Positions 36,105 through 48,763 of a DNA stretch of 64,000 nucleotides are shown here, one piece after another (the first letter of the stretch is position 1; each line of letters begins with the position of its first letter). The stretch covers positions 62,001-126,000 of the forward strand of contig JACTVC010000031.1 in assembly GCA_018417955.1 (NCBI GenBank), in the 5' to 3' direction. The DNA is from Laccaria trichodermophora (taxonomy: Eukaryota > Basidiomycota > Agaricomycetes > Agaricales > Hydnangiaceae). The notes under the pieces were generated by a model. That model worked only from the letters and a program-made list of their open reading frames with translations. It searched no databases and was not told where the DNA came from. Both the position numbers and the translations under genes were made by a program.

Positions 36105-38235
36105 ATTAGCTGAAGGACTTCGCCAATTGAATATCAAATCGGTTCTATTATCTGATGTGCAACCTGGGCATTTCTACCATGTTATTTTTTACCCGGCCTC
36201 GGACCAGCCAAAGTATGACAATTTAATATCCGTCACCTGATGTGCAGTCCAGGCACTTTTACCAATTTAATTCACCTGTCTGCTCGGTTATTTTCTACCT
36301 GCCCTTGGCACCAGCCAAGGTACCTCAACAATTCAATATTAAATTGGCTCTATTATCCGATGTGCAGCCCAGGCACTTTTACCGATTTGATTCACTTGTC
36401 TGCTCAGTTATTTTCCACTCGGCCTCGGCACCACTTAAAGTACTTCACCAATTTAATATTAAATCGGCTCTATTACCTGAGACATAGCCTGGGCATTGTT
36501 ACCAATTTAATTCACTTGTCTGCTTGGTCATCTTTCACCCAGCCTCGGCACCAGCCAAAGTACTTCACCAATTTAATATTAAATTGGCTCTATTATCCAA
36601 GATGCAGCCTGGGCACTTTTACTGATTTAATTCACTTGTCTGCTCGGTTATTTTCCACTCGGTCTCAGCACCAGTTAAAGTACTTCACCAATTTAATATT
36701 AAATCAGCTCTATTACCCGAGACATAGCCTGGGCACTTTTACCGATCTGCTCGGTTATTTTCCACTTGGCCTCGGCACCACTTAGGGTACTTCACCAATT
36801 TAATATTTAATCAGCTCTATTACCCGAGACGTAGCCTGGGCACTTTTACCGATTTAATTCACTTGTCTGCTCAGTCATTTTTCACCCGGCCTCGGCACCA
36901 GCCAAAGTACTTCACCAATTTAATATTAAATCGGCTCTATTACCTGAGACACAGCCTGGGCACTTTTACCGATCTGCTCGGTCATTTTTCACCCAGCCTC
37001 GGCACCAGCCAAAGTACTTCACCAATTTAATATTAAATTGGCTCTATTATCCAAGATGCAGTCCGGGCACTTTTACCGATTTAATTCACTTGTCTGCTCG
37101 GTTATTTTCCACCTGGCCTCGGCACCAGTTAAAGTACTTCACCAATTTAATATTAAATCGGCTCTATTACCCGAGACATAGCCTGGGCACTTTTACCGAT
37201 CTGCTCGGTTATTTTCCACTCAGCCTCGGCACCACTTAGGGTACTTCACCAATTTAATATTTAATCAGCTCTATTACCCGAGACGTAGCCTGGGCACTTT
37301 TACCGATTTAATTCACTTGTCTGCTCGGTCATTTTTCACCCGGCCTCGGCACCAGCCAAAGTACTTCACCAATTTAATATTAAATCGGCTCTATTACCTG
37401 AGACATAGCCTGGGCACTTTTACCGATCTGCTCGGTCATTTTTCACCCAGCCTCGGCACCAGCCAAAGTACTTCACCAATTTAATATTAAATTGGCTCTA
37501 TTATCCAAGATGCAGTCCGGGCACTTTTACTGATTTAATTCACTTGTCTGCTCGGTTATTTTCCACCTGGCCTAGGCACCAGTTAAAGTACTTCACCAAT
37601 TTAATATTAAATCGGCTCTATTACCCAAGACATAGCCTGGGCACTTTTACCGATCTGCTCGGTCATTTTTCACCCGGCCTTGGCACCAGACAAAGTACGT
37701 CACCAATTTAATATTAAATAATCTCTATTATTCAAGATGCAGCCTGGCCACTCTTACTGATTTAATTCACTTGTCTGCTCAGTTATTTTCCACTCGGCCT
37801 CGGCACCACTTAAAGTACCTCACCAATATATTATTAAATCGGCTCTATTACCTGAGACACAGCCCGGGCACTTTTGCCAATTTAATTCACTTGTCTGCTC
37901 AGTTATTTTCCCGGCCTCGGCACCAGCCAAAGTACTTCACCAATTTAATATTGAATCAGCTCTATTACCTGAGACGCAGCCCGAGCACTTTTGCCAATTT
38001 AATTCACTTGTCTGCTCGGTTGTTTTCCACCCAGCCAAAATACTTCAACAATTTAATATTCAACAGGTTCTATTATGCGAGACGCAGCCCGGGCCTTGTT
38101 ACCAATTTAATTCACTTGTCTGCTCCATTATTTTTCACCCAGCCTTGGCACTAGCTAAAGTACTTCAACAATTTAAAATTAAATCGGTTTCATTATCTGA
38201 GATGCAGCCCACGCACTTTTACCGATTTGAAGCCG
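36105..38235 (-). repeat. Array of 120-bp repeats, right arm of element D
   Basis: Inverse of the left array: GGCACTTTTACCGATTTAAT, TTCACTTGTCTGCTCGG, CCTCGGCACCAGCCAAAGTA. Several units lack the TTAATTCACTTGT segment (ACCGATCTGCTCGG), a deletion subtype that alternates with full units around 36,740-37,650. Confidence 0.85.
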
Positions 38236-38715
38236 AGCAGAAAACATATACTAGTCCACATTGAAAAGGCCAGGCTGGCTCAAAGATCGGCTGATCCCAT
38301 GTTTAGAAATTGTCAGTTTTCATGGCCGACCCAGTAGCAGTATCCATTTGCTGGACTGATCAGCCAAGCCATGACTACAATAATGTGGGTCCCACCAGCT
38401 GACTCTGCTAATCAAAATTCAAGACCCTCAGCCGATCACCAACCCAGGAACATTCAAATCTGTCAACTGATCCTGCATAGCTATCTTCCATCAGCCGATA
38501 TACAAATAGTTGTCCTTCGCTCTCCAGGTGTAATTCCTGCTGATCCAGCTGTGCTAAATCTACATCACCGGCCGACCCTTCATTACCTTATTCATGGGAC
38601 TGCATTGGCCAATTCATCAACACCAGGTTATTGTCTCTTATCGGCCCATCAGCAGGCACCATCAACTATGGCCTGTTTGTATGTTCGGGGCTCTCAGTGT
38701 TGGTGGGTGATTCCT

Positions 38716-39375
38716 ACTAACTGCCCTGACAAGTTCAGATATTTAATAATGGCAACCACCCCAATCCACATATGGATGATCTCCAAACTTCGAAACATTT
38801 GTCAAACATTACAGTGAGACACCAATACCCGTCTTACCCTTAGATATTTCAGTCGGACCCTTGCACAGCTACGATATACTCAATAATAAAAAGGGTTGCA
38901 GGCTTAATCGATATAGTAATCAATTGCGGGAATTCGGTGTAGGTCAATCTCCAAGCATCGAAACATATCTTAAACATAGCGCTGAGGCTTCAATATCCCT
39001 CTCTACCTTTAGATATTTTGAATATACACTCACGCTACTACGACACACTTTATAATATAAAAAATTTATCTGTACAATTGGTTCGAGTAAAAGTCAGATG
39101 AAACTTGAGCCTTTGTCCAAGATTCCTCTTAGAGTTCAGCGTCAACTCCGCGATTTTGGCTCCTGCCACAGGCTCACTCAACCATATTTGAATTTTTTTA
39201 CATAGTTAGAATGGTGCTTGATTCTACTTTCCAACCATGTATTTACTTTAGTGCACACCATTCAACCGTTGGAGGCAGAAACAAAAAGTCATAAGAAATT
39301 GAACAGACCACGTGTGCCTAATAGGGTAAGGCCAGTTATTCAATCTTGCGCTATGGTCAACACGAGCTGAATACC
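38716..39375. repeat. Spacer with a diverged tandem duplication
   Basis: Blocks at about 38,778-38,896 and 38,946-39,065 share ATCTCCAA.C.TCGAAACAT, CCTTTAGATATTT-like and CTACGA.A.ACT words, offset by 168 bases. No gene is seen; they look like 3' flanks of a repeated gene family. Confidence 0.45.
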
Positions 39376-40029
39376 ATGCCTCGTCCTACTCTCTACCACA
39401 TGTCTGAAGAGAAGGCTGCCACGCACTGTGCTACTTCCAAAAAATACTATGAAAAGTGAGTACCTCTGATGTTTTTTATTTTTGTTCTTACATCTGAGAT
39501 TCCAGGCATCGAGTTCAAATCAATCGCCGATTGTGTCACAAATACAAAAAGAAATTACAGAACATCAGGAAAGATAACATCTCGGAAAGGTAAGATCCCT
39601 CAGTTTCTCTCAGTACCTAGGTTCTGACATTGAATGGTGAGATGTGACCCACTATGGCTTATGGAGAAGGCAAAAGAACAATTCAACAAACTCATGCATG
39701 GTGCTCTGTATACGTATCTTGACGAGATTGCCCAATATTGCATCGCCAACCCTGAGGAGGCCAAGGAATACTGTGCATTGATGGAGGAACAATGGAACAC
39801 GTTCATGATGGAGGTACAAGGCATGCTTGGGGATATTTTGCAGGCATATGGATGCGGAGACATCTGGAAAAAAGCAGATATGGTGGGCCGCGACATCCAG
39901 CACGTCATAAGCCTTGTGGAGGAGATCCACATGCAGGCAATGAGTTCTGTAGATGACATTGCTGATTGGCGTTCCAGCGGTATCTTTGCTTATCAGATCT
40001 GTGCCGAGGGTGCCAAGGTCGCTATCTAG
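39376..40029 (+). CDS. Small protein of unknown function (agaricomycete repeat-associated type)
   Basis: ATG at 39,376 (MPRPTLYHMSEEKAATHCAT). A GT/AG intron 39,456-39,505 joins to HRVQINRRLCHKYKKKLQ, and a further intron starting at 39,590 (GTAAGA) leads into the frame that ends at a TAG at 40,027. The N-terminus is basic and helical (KKYYEK...RRLCHKYKKK), like many short agaricomycete repeat genes. The C-terminal part (KAKEQFNKLMHGALYTYLDE, DIWKKADMVGRDIQHVIS) looks fully alpha-helical. The acceptor of the second intron is not certain, so the gene may be mildly damaged. No function can be assigned. Confidence 0.45.
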
Positions 40030-40217
40030 TCAAATTTAGTTCCCTGTATCTAAACGACCCTACCTACATATCTCAAAACCATTTGCACTACCCGGCATGG
40101 ATTAATCCACTGATTTTGGTCCGATGTCACCTGTATAATTATCAAGCCACAAAAATAAGGTTCAAGTCAGCACACAGTTGAGGCTCACCTTGTAAAAAAC
40201 CCCATCGTCCATCTGAA

Positions 40218-40878
40218 ATGCCTAAGGTGTCACTCAAGCCCAAAACTTATAAGCCCATCATTGTTGACAACGACAACAATCTTGGCAAAAGGTGCTGTGA
40301 GGTACGATCTCATGTAATTTCAAATGGTGGGGGGACCCTGACAAGAGATCGATCATTCAGATTGCTGCCCAAGCCAAGTTAGATGACATTGCTGCCGCAA
40401 AACGGCTCTGCAAGCAGGAGCAAAACGCGGTGTTGAAGCAACTCTTGCCCAGCTTCGTTTCTGCGTCCAAGGAGGGCCAGGTGACCACTTATATGTCTTG
40501 TGCATCTCTGGTGTAGTTCCTCCACTTTCCCGACCCGACAGAGGAGGAGGTGTTTGTCCATGAAAACTTCAAGGATGACCCAGCCTATGAAGAATATATT
40601 TGAGACGCGCGCTGAAAGGTAAGTACACTTATGTATTATAGATTGCGCACACTGACTGAAACACTTCAAAGTGGATGCGCAAGAAGCTCTCTTGGATGTG
40701 TGGGAGCTTCGCAACTACCAAGGATGGACCAAAGCCTGAGAAACCCATTTGGGTGTTAGAGTTGAACTTGGCAGTGCAGGAAATTTTGAGCAAGTTGGAA
40801 ACGCCTTGGAAATGGGACCCTGAGGCGTTGGCGGTGTTGGAGGCCATAGAGAAGTGCTTGGCTCCACATGAGAGGTAG
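40218..40878 (+). pseudogene. Fragmentary gene of unknown family
   Basis: ATG at 40,218 (MPKVSLKPKTYKPIIVDNDN). Following segments in other frames read RLCKQEQNAVLKQLLPSF, FPDPTEEEVFVHENFKDDP and, last, MRKKLSWMCGSFATTKDGPK with LELNLAVQEILSKLETPWKW up to a TAG at 40,876. Some joins could be introns (GTAAGT at 40,620) but others lack signals. It ends 33 bases before element B. No known domain. Confidence 0.35.
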
Positions 40879-41950
40879 AGAAGGGTAACCTTAACATCTA
40901 TAGCGTTACAGAATGGTGGCTACCACTTTTTATGATTAATCAATGGCAATGCCAATGGTCATCTCAAACGAACTGTCACAAAGTTTATGAAAGGCATCTC
41001 ATTAGGATGTCCTATCTATTTCATTCATATAATTGTCAGAACTTTTCATAAAGTATGGGGAAGTTTTGAGATATATTTCATAAGTCTTCCTGCTGATTTC
41101 ATTGTCAATTTCATAACCCTTCCATGGCAACTTCATTGCGCTTTCATTAAAACCTAAGGCTCTTTCATTATCAGTGTATGGGTTATTTCATTATTGATCT
41201 CATTGGCAATTTCATTTAGATACCCAACACTTTCATTGGATATTTCATTAATATCTCATGTGATTTCATTGTGCTTTTCATAACTAATGCCCTGTGCTTT
41301 CAATAGATATTTCATTAGAAATGTTGGGGCCTCTCATTGTGATTTTTCATTAATAATTCAGGTGATTTCATTGCACTTTCATAACTAATGCTCTGCACTT
41401 TCAATAGATATTTCATTAGAAATGTTGGGGTGTCTCATTGTGATTTTTCATTAATAATTCAGGTGATTTCATTGTGCTTTTCATAACTAATGCCTTGCGC
41501 TTTCAATAGATATTTCATTAGAAATGTTGGGGTGTCTCATTGTGATTTTTCATTAATAATTCAGGTGATTTCATTGTGCTTTCATAACTAATGCCCTGCG
41601 CTTTCAATAGATATTTCATTAGAAATGTTGGGCACTCTTATTGTGATTTTTCATTACTATTTCAAGCAATTTCATTGCTTTTCATAACTAATGCCCTGCG
41701 CTTTCAATAGATATTTCATTAGAAATGTTGGGGCCTTTCATTGTGATTTTTCATTAATAATTCAGGTGATTTCATTGCACTTTTCATAATTAATGCCCTG
41801 CACTTTCAATAGATATTTCATTAGAAATGTTGGGGCCTCTCATTGCGATATTTCATTAATAATTCAGGCAATTTCATTGCACTTTTCATAACCAATGCCC
41901 TGCACTTTCATTTTACCTGTCAGGGTCCATCCAATCAGATGTTGGCATGA

Positions 41951-42232
41951 TGGTCACATGACCCATTACCCCAAATGGTCAAAAAAACAAAAGTTGAAGC
42001 CCTGCACTGTAGCTTCCAGAATCTGTTTGAATTATGTCCTAGAGTGCTCCCATTGTGAAGATATGAGGTTAGAGATTTTTTCCACTCCCAGCTTTTTTTT
42101 TTTTTTTTTTTTTTTGTGTTTTTCTCCATAAAAACAACACCAAACAATGAGATTCCAACACATTTAGAGAGCTATGAGAAGGGGCTACAATTATTGTATT
42201 GTGGGAAATTTGACCAAAAAAGGAAGGTGCAT
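41951..42232 (+). repeat. Conserved foldback core, element B left arm
   Basis: GGTCACATGACCCATTACC through CTGTAGCTTCCAGAATCTG, a 23-base poly-T, GTGTTTTTCTCCATAAAAAC and GGAAGGTGCAT. Diverged from A and C but collinear. Confidence 0.75.
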
Positions 42233-43720
42233 ACCCATAAACAGAAACTGACACTGACAGACTACAAAAGATTTCTGGTAGACTACCAAAGTCTGTGATA
42301 GACTACAATGTTTACTAACAGACTACCAAAGACTACAAAAAGTCAGACATAGACTACAATGTTTACTAATAGACCACAAAAGACTACAACAATTGGATGC
42401 AGACTATATAGAAAAGTTAGTAGTGTCTGCTTTTTAAACTACAAATGTTTGTAATGTCCACTTTTTCAGACTACAGAAGTTAGTAGTGTCCGCTTTTTTC
42501 ACTACAAAAGTTAGTAATGTCTGCTTTTTCAGACTACACAATTTAGTAGTGTCTGCTTTTTTAGGCTACAAAAGTTTGTATACTGCTTTTCTGATATATA
42601 GTTTATACAGTTCTTCACTATGAATAGGTTCATGGGAATATGATTTAGATTTGACATTTTACCATTACTACCTCATTGGTTTTGATATCATACCCAAGTT
42701 TGTCTGTTTTTCACATCAATGGAGGCTGTACTGTATTTTCATATTATTAGCTACCATCCTAGCTCTAACAATAGTCAACTTTGAAGTGAGTTACAATACT
42801 GGATGGATGTTAAGTTGAGTGGTCCTTGTAGATTTTATGACATTTCACCCCAAAGTCAGGTCATGATAGAAAATGTCAGCCATGTTCCACCCTGTCTTCA
42901 ACATGAATCCTAGATGAAGATTGTCAAAGAGAAGACCAAACTGCCCTCTATCATTAACTCTTGCTACCTGTGATACTTACTGTGATGAGGGCATAAAAAG
43001 TGACAGCTAATCATGATATTTAAAGACAGGATAGGCTGCACTGGTGTGACAGAATTTATACCTTTGAAATGATAGTCAAAGATGTCTATAGTCAGACATA
43101 AAACATTGGCTGCTCATATGGATAGAAGGTTGACTGATGTCAGAGATGGGATTGTGGGTTCTGAGATGAAAAGAGATGAAAGACAACCTTGGGCATGATG
43201 TCAAAACCAATGATGGAGTAATGATAAGATCCATGCACAGTCAAGGACACTACAAATTATATTTTAGAAAAGCAGTCTACAAACTTTTGTAGTCTAAAAA
43301 AGTGGAAACTACAAAGTGTTGTAATGAAAAAAAGTGGACACTATTGACTGTTGTAATGGAAAAGTGGACACTACTGACTTTTGTAGTCTGAAAAAGCAGA
43401 CACTACTAAATTGTGTAGTCTGAAAAAGCAGACATTACTAACTTTTGTAGTGAAAAAAGCGGACACTACTAACTTCTGTAGTCTGAAAAAGTGGACATTA
43501 CAAACATTTGTAGTTTAAAAAAGCAGACACTACTAACTTTTCTATATAGTCTGCATCCAATTGTTGTAGTCTTTTGTGGTCTATTAGTAAACATTGTAGT
43601 CTATGTCTGACTTTTTGTAGTCTTTGGTAGTCTGTTAGTAAACATTGTAGTCTATCACAGACTTTGGTAGTCTACCAGAAATCTTTTGTAGTCTGTCAGT
43701 GTCAGTTTCTGTTTATGGGT

Positions 43721-44002
43721 ATGCACCTTCCTTTTTTGGTCAAATTTCCCACAATACAATAATTGTAGCCCCTTCTCATAGCTCTCTAAATGTGTTGGAA
43801 TCTCATTGTTTGGTGTTGTTTTTATGGAGAAAAACACAAAAAAAAAAAAAAAAAAAAAAAGCTGGGAGTGGAAAAAATCTCTAACCTCATATCTTCACAA
43901 TGGGAGCACTCTAGGACATAATTCAAACAGATTCTGGAAGCTACAGTGCAGGGCTTCAACTTTTGTTTTTTTGACCATTTGGGGTAATGGGTCATGTGAC
44001 CA
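43721..44002 (-). repeat. Conserved foldback core, element B right arm
   Basis: Inverted copy of 41,951-42,232, near-identical by eye. Confidence 0.8.
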
Positions 44003-44638
44003 TCATGCCAACATCTGATTGGATGGACCCTGACAGGTAAAATGAAAGTGCAGGGCATTGGTTATGAAAAGTGCAATGAAATTGCCTGAATTATTAATGA
44101 AATATCGCAATGAGAGGCCCCAACATTTCTAATGAAATATCTATTGAAAGTGCAGGGCATTAATTATGAAAAGTGCAATGAAATCACCTGAATTATTAAT
44201 GAAAAATCACAATGAGAGGCCCCAACATTTCTAATGAAATATCTATTGAAAGCACAGGGCATTAGTTATGAAAAGCACAATGAAATCACATGAGATATTA
44301 ATGAAATATCCAATGAAAGTGTTGGGTATCTAAATGAAATTGCCAATGAGATCAATAATGAAATAACCCATACACTGATAATGAAAGAGCCTTAGGTTTT
44401 AATGAAAGCGCAATGAAGTTGCCATGGAAGGGTTATGAAATTGACAATGAAATCAGCAGGAAGACTTATGAAATATATCTCAAAACTTCCCCATACTTTA
44501 TGAAAAGTTCTGACAATTATATGAATGAAATAGATAGGACATCCTAATGAGATGCCTTTCATAAACTTTGTGACAGTTCGTTTGAGATGACCATTGGCAT
44601 TGCCATTGATTAATCATAAAAAGTGGTAGCCACCAGTC

Positions 44639-47600
44639 AATAGGGACTGTCATCCCCAGGACGATGTATGCTTCTGCCTCAGATTCCAGCAAGATCCCAT
44701 CTTCTGACTGCATCGTGATAGGAATGCGAATGAATCCCCTCAAGCTTGAATCTTTGTCTGTGAGTTGCCAGAGTTGCATCCGCATGCCCTGCATGACTTT
44801 AGGGGCATCTTTCAACGACCAGAAAAAGTCCTCCGAGATCAGTGTTACGTCTGCGCAGGAGTCTAGTCTCAAGTCCACGACAACGTTGTCCCTGCTGCCG
44901 ACCCAACCTTTGGTGGAGAGAATGGAGACTCCTAGTGCAGACGTCCCTGCTGGTGTGGATCGTTTCTTCTGTAATCGGATTGGCTTTTCGCTGGACGGTG
45001 GTGGCCATGTTATATCAGGAATGTGAGTATCCGGGATTCCCTTCTTGCTCGCATGCGATTCGGAATGAAGAGCTTGTTTGCTATCTAGACTTTCGGCATT
45101 AAAGCTTGGTTCCCTTGATAGATCTTCCACTGGGTCAGGCGAGTCGTCGAACTCCTCTACGCCTATCAATAGGTGTTTCTGTGACTTAGGTGTAGTCCGA
45201 TAAACTTCCTCGTATTCGTCCTCAATCTCTTCTACAGTTGTCTTCATTGTGGGGTGTTTACTTGGCGAGGGTCTCTCTGGTTCCATAGGCAGAGCATGAG
45301 TTATGATGTCGTTGACGTGATGAAGCGTAAGAGATTCTGCCTTTGGGCGGTTTCTCTCTTCTTGCCAATGCTCATCCTCAATTTCTTCCATAGTTACCTT
45401 GTTACCGGCTCTGCGTTTCAACTCGGACTTACACCCACCCACGATTACTGTTGGAAGATCGCTGTGGGTTGCCTTATGAAAACCCTGATGGAGTTTTGAG
45501 TCGTCAACTTGCATCGCTGCGAGCCTCCGAGATAAGAGGATCCCGTATGCACTCTGGTATGCCTTGTCGCTTTTGTCCGCTCCATGTTCGTTCCTAAAGC
45601 CTGTTTTCGTAGTCCGTTCCATGTATATGTCATGGTCGGGACACTCTTTATCCCAGTGATTGTTGCTGCCACAGCACTTACATGGGGATGGAGGTAATCG
45701 TCCCATCTTTGTAGTTACATGATCGTTTTTGCTAAACATATAGCCCCCAGGTGGAGGTGCTCTCTGACGCCTCTTCATTACCTGATAGACCTCCACTAGA
45801 ATTTGCTCCTCTGTCGTGTCGATGTTGGGGGTTTCTGCCGAGGAAACGTAGGATTCCCTGGTTTGTGGTTGGGGATCTGATGGATCTGACGGCCCCTCCT
45901 GTTCCCCCATCATAAGGTTCGCTCTCCGGTCCGGAGGGAAATTAGACTGGAAGCTCGGCCTCTGTAACGTGTAGCCCATTTTGGGTAGGGTTCCCACTAA
46001 ATTTTCTGTTGTAATGGTTGTCGAGGGTCTAGTCTTAGATATGTTCAACAAGGATTCTTGATGTTCAATGGCTTTCGTATACAGCTGGGATGTAGATGTG
46101 ATGTTTTCAAGGATTAGTATCGTCCTCCAGGCTAGGGGAGCCCTTGCCATTACGAGATGGACTTCCACTGGCCCGCCATTGTCTGATTTCACTAACATCC
46201 TCGTATACATGATGCGTCTCGCGATAAATGTCTTTGGAAGCTTGTTCTCATGCCCAGGCTCTTGGAATTGCTGAGCTTTGTACTCTTCTCCGATATCGAA
46301 TTGCCACTGCCTGCCAAGATATCCCTCTTTGATACCCTTCAGGTAATCGATCCAATGGCCTCGCATCTTTGCTTGTTCGTCTGATGGAAGAGTGGAAAAC
46401 CATCCTTGTACGTCAGATCCCTCTTTCAATTTTAACCAAAGCCAGTAGCCTAAGGCCACTGGTATATAGCCTCCCAGCGTTGCTCGCTCCTGAACTTTCC
46501 AAAAATATGTTATCGCAGTCTTAGGATTCCCGTCCCATGTCGGTAGATCCTCTTGTTTCAGCTCAGACTTAATTGTAGGGGGTATCGTTCCGTAAGGGAT
46601 TATTACATCATCCGTCTGCTTCTTCCTCCTCGACCTGCGACTACGTGATGAAGCCGAAGATCTCGAATGGGACGAACGGCTCTTCAAGGTCGAATTGCTA
46701 GAGCTGGAGCCATCATCACTGCTGCCCCCGTCGCCATCATCATGAGGATTGCGTCAAGATGTCCTCAGCCGTGGCGTTGGTGAGCGTCTTCTTGGCTTTG
46801 GAGTCCGCAACCGACGTCGTCTCCTGTGCCTCCTACTAGATCTACGTGAAGGAGGGGGATCTTCGTCACTCTCGTCATCTGATGGCCCCCCATCTCCTTG
46901 ACGTGGAGGTGGCAGCAATGTCTGGTGGTCTGATGGTGCGTTTCGTCTTGACTCCGGCGAAGGTCGTCTTGATTGAGAACCAGCATCTCTACCCGAAGTG
47001 CTTCGCGGTTTCCATCCCCTCGATGGAAGATGAGGGGGCGTCTCCCTTCCTTTCCATTCTGCTGGACCGGGTGGAGCGAGAGTTGGCTGGGGCGTGGCTA
47101 TTCCTACCAAAATATCCTGTGTGAGCTTGTGATTCAAACTCGAGCCCTCCTGACGCGCCCTGTTGCTTCTTCCAGGCTCTACAAACCAGGAGTTGGCGCT
47201 CTTGAATGGGGTATCTAATCCCATCCATATTGTCGACTCTGGCTTCTCTTCCGCATCGCCCACTACTGGATTGTTCATCTCCTTCGGCCCTTTCCTTATT
47301 GATGCAGAATTCCGATTCTCAGGTCGCTCCCTGGCTTTACCTTTGTCTGTGGTGGGTGGCAGCTCTGCTGCGAGCTTGTGTGGGGTGGGCTTGGGAGTTG
47401 GTTTAGGAGTTGGTCTCTCCTCGGTGTGAAAGGCGTCTCTCAGTCCCGCTGGCATCTTCAATACGTGGAACCAGGAGGAGCAGGCTTTTTCCAAGGAAGT
47501 TCGACCTTCTTCCGTTAGCTGGTCTCTGTGATGGGGCACGTTTGCATACAGAAATCGTAGTTTCTGGTCTCCATCATCAATCCTGTCTAACTCTGTGTAC

Positions 47601-48763
47601 AATTCCGGTAGTGTAGAAAGGGGTGATAGGATTAAGTCGTCCTCGGGGGCTTGTCGGTACTCAGATATGTATTTGTTCCAAGCCTTAGTACCTAATTCAA
47701 TGTGGAACCTTATGGCTTGCCATGCCGCATTCATTTGGCCAAGGCTTGAAGTTCCTGTGAGGATTGGCAACAGGGTATCCCCTGGGTCGATTATAAAATG
47801 CTTTTCCCGCTCCTCAATCATTCTGGCGGCTTGTTCCAAGAATAACTGCAGTTCAGTCACTGTACTTTGTATTCTATCTAGATCCTTAGGGGCCAAGTGG
47901 TAGTGAGGAAGTCCTGACATCCTTTCAAGACCTCTATCAACGATCATTTCTGGGCCCAATTCTTCTATGTCTATGATTAACCGGACTTTGGCCTGGGTGG
48001 ATAGATGTTGTGACTCTACGTCCTCCGGCTCATATTGGCGAATGAGTTTCGCCATGGGGGAGTTGGCAAATCCTTCCTCCATCCCTAGTCGATGGCCTGT
48101 CATGGATTCCTTGTCCGCTTCCATTATGGTTCTGATGGGGTAGCGGGTTGAAGCGGGTGGAACTTCTGAGATTGGTGCTGACGTCGATGGTGAAGCTGGT
48201 GTAACGAGGATGGCTGACGTTGTTGACGGCTGGAATTCCCCGGTAGCGTGGATGTTTGTAGATGACGTGGTAGCTTGTGGGGAGGATGAAAAGTTTAGGG
48301 CGTGTATTGGGGAGGTGGGGGTGTTGTTAAAGAGTTCAACACTTCGCGGAGTGAGGGAAGTTTTGGAATGGAATTGAGAGGATTTTTTAATTGCCTCGAC
48401 ATGAGCCTTCTGGTGGGACTTCGAAGAGAGTTCCTGTAGAGTCGTTTTTGGAGTGACGGCTGTACTCTTCTTGATCGGTGAAGAGGATCGGGGTCGCGAT
48501 GGTTTAGCGATCAACGAAGAGGGGTTCTTCTTGTCGGAGTCCGCTCTTTTGACCGAATCCGCTTTTCCGAATGAATATGACGGTCTCGATGTGGTGACTC
48601 GACTCGTTGAAGTTCGCGGGGGCAGAATAAAATTTTCTTCTGATTCTGTGATCGAGGTGGTAACCTCCGTGCTGCCAGCCAGGTTGCATCGATTTCCCAC
48701 AGTGTCCACCTTTATAGCAGGTGTTCTGTGAGTAAAGGATGAAATTTGAATGCTTACTGACAC
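44639..48763 (-). pseudogene. Truncated reverse-strand Ty3/gypsy element: gag and protease
   Basis: A first frame (48,763-46,754, MSVSIQISSFTHRTPAIKVD) is a Ser/Pro-rich gag-like protein with a helical middle (LELFLEQAARMIEEREKHFI-like) and a very basic C-terminus (SRRSSRRHRRRRRLRTPK). A second frame from 46,687 has a capsid-like region (ITYFWKVQERATLGGYIPVA), the CCHC knuckle CKCCGSNNHWDKEC, and a retropepsin-like domain DLRLDSCADVTLISEDFFW with LWQLTDKDSSLRGFIRIPIT and SEAEAYIVLGMTVPI. It stops at GMTVPI, where element B begins; the last residues of the open frame are translated B terminus (WWLPLF). RT, RNase H and integrase are missing, and nothing on the far side of B continues them. The active-site triplet is D-S-C rather than D-S/T-G, which I recall as usual in this fungal subgroup. 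Confidence 0.75.

Larger units (their letters stand above)
31470..38715. mobile_element. Foldback element D, non-autonomous relative of the KDZ/TET transposon
   Basis: Ends are inverted: at 31,475-31,590 (reverse strand) and 38,640-38,715 both carry CATCAGCAGGCACCATCAAC, TATGGCCTGTTTGTATG and CTCAGTGTTG. The left end also shares TTTGATGGGGTCAAC with the segment at 18.2 kb. Between them two long arms carry the same 120-bp repeat in opposite orientation (32,340-34,850 and 36,105-38,235), around a unique centre (34,900-35,900) and a GGATGGCGGGAT-type microsatellite. No transposase. A flanking pair TGACCTTAC / TGATTCCTAC may be a worn target duplication. Exact edges are uncertain by about 20 bases. 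Confidence 0.7.
40911..44638. mobile_element. Foldback (palindromic) element B, non-autonomous
   Basis: The left end GAATGGTGGCTACCACTTTT and the right end (reverse) GACTGGTGGCTACCACTTTT are inverted copies. The next 130 or so bases on each side (ATGATTAATCAATGGCAATG..., CAAACGAACTGTCACAAAG) match almost perfectly. The outer arrays (41,040-41,920 and 44,050-44,500) use a roughly 95-bp unit with ATTTCATTG and CTTTCAATAGATATTTC. Then come the conserved core (41,951-42,232; 43,721-44,002) and short inner arrays of TTTGTAGT/TTAGTAGTGTC words. The loop lies near 42.65-43.2 kb. No coding capacity. The two flanks are unrelated sequences and no target duplication is present. Confidence 0.8.

Noticed and set aside
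32340..38235. Regularly spaced repeats resembling a CRISPR array
   Set aside because: The parts between short words are themselves repeated, the unit is 120 bp, it lies in two inverted blocks, and the genome is eukaryotic.
44498..44638. Extension of the reverse-strand gypsy protein through WWLPLFMINQWQC
   Set aside because: These residues are translated from the inverted terminus of element B; the true protease sequence stops at GMTVPI.
40904..44645. Target duplication around element B
   Set aside because: The 7-8 bases on each side (CGTTACA and AATAGGG) do not match in any close register.
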